NCBI GenBank assembly: GCA_015232395.1
Contig: JADFZT010000001.1
Coordinates: 113,272-177,271, forward strand
DNA from: Magnetococcales bacterium
GTDB lineage: Bacteria > Pseudomonadota > Magnetococcia > Magnetococcales > JADFZT01
DNA length: 64,000 nucleotides
Direction: 5' to 3'
Positions within the stretch are counted from its first letter, which is position 1; each line of letters begins with the position of its first letter. This document shows positions 62,953-64,000 of this stretch, piece by piece. A program made the translations under genes and the position numbers. The notes under the pieces were generated by a model that worked only from the letters and a program-made list of their open reading frames with translations, was not told the origin of the DNA and did not search any database.

Positions 62953-63357
62953 TCATCCCTCACGCCATTTATCCATGCGACGGCGATCCCGTTTGGTGGG
63001 GCGACCACCCTGAAAGTCCGGTGCCACAGGCTGGTTTTTAATCTGAATAGCCAAAATCTCCCGGGCTTCGCGGCTGGCCTTGGTCTCCTTATAGAGCTTG
63101 GCCGCCTCCTTGCCGGAACCCCGACGGCTGGAGAGTTCCACCACTTCCACCAGGTAAGTGTAGGGAGCTTTGCGAATTTCCAACCGATCCCCAACCTTAA
63201 GCTGTCGCCCCGGTTTAGCCCGAACCCGACCCAAATTCACCTTGCCCCCTTTGATCGCCTCTGCAGCCAAAGATCGGGTTTTGAAAAAACGAGCCGCCCA
63301 AAGCCATTTATCGAGACGGGGGAACTCATCGTCTTTTTTGCTCTCTTTCCGGGCCAT
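62953..63357 (-). CDS. hslR: S4-domain RNA-binding protein, HslR-like
   Basis: HslR (Hsp15) binds free 50S subunits carrying nascent chains. The 134-residue protein has the S4 motif RLDKWLWAARFFKTRSLAAE, then AIKGGKVNLGRVRAKPGRQL, and a basic C-terminus (GGRPTKRDRRRMDKWREG). It follows the family length (about 130). It is read toward repeat A copy 5. Confidence 0.93.
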   Translation of the reverse strand: MARKESKKDDEFPRLDKWLWAARFFKTRSLAAEAIKGGKVNLGRVRAKPGRQLKVGDRLEIRKAPYTYLVEVVELSSRRGSGKEAAKLYKETKASREAREILAIQIKNQPVAPDFQGGRPTKRDRRRMDKWREG

Positions 63358-63389
63358 CTGTTTCTCCCTTCCACGATCCTTGTTGATAC

Positions 63390-63427
63390 GAGGTCAAGTT
63401 CACAATCTGAGGTCAAGTTCACAATCT
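63390..63427 (+). repeat. Two direct 19-bp repeats
   Basis: GAGGTCAAGTTCACAATCT occurs twice in tandem, just upstream of the hslR start and immediately before repeat B copy 3. Confidence 0.85.
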
Positions 63428-63436
63428 GAGTCAAAA

Positions 63437-63642
63437 ACAAAATCAAAGAAAAAAGCAAAACCGTGGGGGCTCGCCCCCACACCCCCGGGGGGTTGTAAAT
63501 CAAAGGATTAAGATCAAAATCAAAGGATTAAGATCAAAATCAAAGGATTAAGATCAAAATCAAAGGATTAAGATCAAAAGACAGACCTTGGGGGGAAAGA
63601 ATTCCCCCCAATCCCCCCCATCTTTTTTTTTAATAGTTAAAA
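63437..63642 (+). repeat. Double-hairpin repeat B, copy 3
   Basis: Hairpin 1 is GTGGGGGCTCGCCCCCAC with CCCCCGGGGGG. The spacer is four tandem copies of a 20-bp unit CAAAGGATTAAGATCAAAAT (63501-63580). Hairpin 2 is CTTGGGGGGAAAGAATTCCCCCCAA with a CCCCCC tail, then a T-run and TAATAGT. The spacer is the longest of the three B copies. Confidence 0.82.
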
Positions 63643-64000
63643 CCTGATACCCTCCAACACCTGCCGCAATTTGGCCTCAATTCCAGCAATAGCCGTCGCC
63701 CGCATCCTTGCATTCTGCGCCAACACATCCAACTCAGCCACCATCTGAGTGACATCAATAGCCACCCCCGAAGCCCCCCCACACACCTGACTCACCTCTA
63801 AAACCTTTTGACTCAAATCACCAATCTCACCCGAAAGAGCCGCCATACCACCAATCGTATCCGAAAGAACCGCCGAAACCCCCTCCACCTGGTCCGAAGC
63901 CTGAACCATCCCCCCACTATACGCCGCCATATCCCGGGTAACCCCCCCAGCCTCCTCCATAACCTGAGCCATGGAAGCCGTAATGGCAGATACACTCTCC
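63637..64000 (-). CDS. Methyl-accepting chemotaxis protein-like, 3' end only
   Basis: The frame is open from base 64000 down to the stop at 63637 (about 120 codons). The segment has the helical heptad pattern of a chemoreceptor signalling or coiled-coil tail: GDLSQKVLEVSQVCGGASGV, then AELDVLAQNARMRATAIAGI. It resembles but does not match the canonical Glu-rich hairpin. The + strand is G-poor here (41 G in 300 bases, 63661-63960), like rph. Most of the protein lies outside the window. Confidence 0.55.
   Translation of the reverse strand, partial: ESVSAITASMAQVMEEAGGVTRDMAAYSGGMVQASDQVEGVSAVLSDTIGGMAALSGEIGDLSQKVLEVSQVCGGASGVAIDVTQMVAELDVLAQNARMRATAIAGIEAKLRQVLEGIRF

Overview
The window is a GC-rich proteobacterial chromosome segment with no rRNA, tRNA or CRISPR that I can see. 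Three things suggest a Magnetococcales-like (magnetotactic coccus) or related early-branching alphaproteobacterial genome. There are eight flagellin genes with duplicated accessory genes, a dsrC-dsrM-dsrK sulfur module with a two-cysteine DsrC, and many interspersed hairpin repeats. This placement is inference; no magnetosome gene or rRNA is present to confirm it.

Layout. (1) 1-7.1 kb: the end of an AsmA-like gene, a TPR protein, a JAMM peptidase, a WGR protein, a metallo-beta-lactamase-fold hydrolase, a secreted protein, and a GT2 glycosyltransferase operon whose TPR gene is split by a decayed IS5-family element. (2) 7.5-10.5 kb: a small accessory island with an ABC/AAA ATPase plus PIN-like nuclease pair and a HicA-like plus DNA-binding pair. 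(3) 10.6-17.9 kb: housekeeping genes serA, thiD, a helical protein, recX, alaS and a zinc-ribbon protein. (4) 18.1-19.4 kb: a second accessory pair (unknown protein plus PIN). (5) 19.5-25.9 kb: a membrane protein, hemW, rph, dsrK, dsrM, dsrC and a thioredoxin-like ferredoxin. (6) 26.2-31.9 kb: the lysine/DAP operon dapC-dapD-dapE behind an M14 peptidase, facing a Tat-exported VanY-like peptidase. (7) 32.7-40.3 kb: folK-panB-panC-panD (folate and pantothenate), a TPR gene pair, and an M48/BepA-like protease. (8) 40.6-62.5 kb: a flagellar filament island with fliJ, a motE-like gene, eight flagellins, two flaG, two fliW, flgK, flgL, fliD, two fliS and a FliT-like gene, interrupted only by suhB. 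(9) 62.9-64 kb: an S4/HslR protein and the 3' end of a chemotaxis receptor.

How the genes work together. The flagellar island supplies hook-filament junctions (FlgK, FlgL), cap (FliD), filament subunits, subunit chaperones (FliS, FliT-like) and post-transcriptional control (FliW). Four of the flagellin leaders share a hairpin with compensatory base changes followed by a GGA-rich box, which fits CsrA/FliW control. One flagellin is 668 residues long and its surface insert holds a canonical EF-hand loop. Another is so diverged in its terminal helices that it may not polymerise normally.

Two dispersed repeat families run through the window. Family A is a MITE-like element (five copies, about 240-370 bp, with imperfect terminal inverted repeats). 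Family B is a double-hairpin element (three copies). In all three B copies the coding sequence on the same side is depleted in G on the + strand, strongly beside rph and the chemotaxis gene and weakly beside folK, whichever strand the gene is on. I regard this as the least expected pattern in the window.
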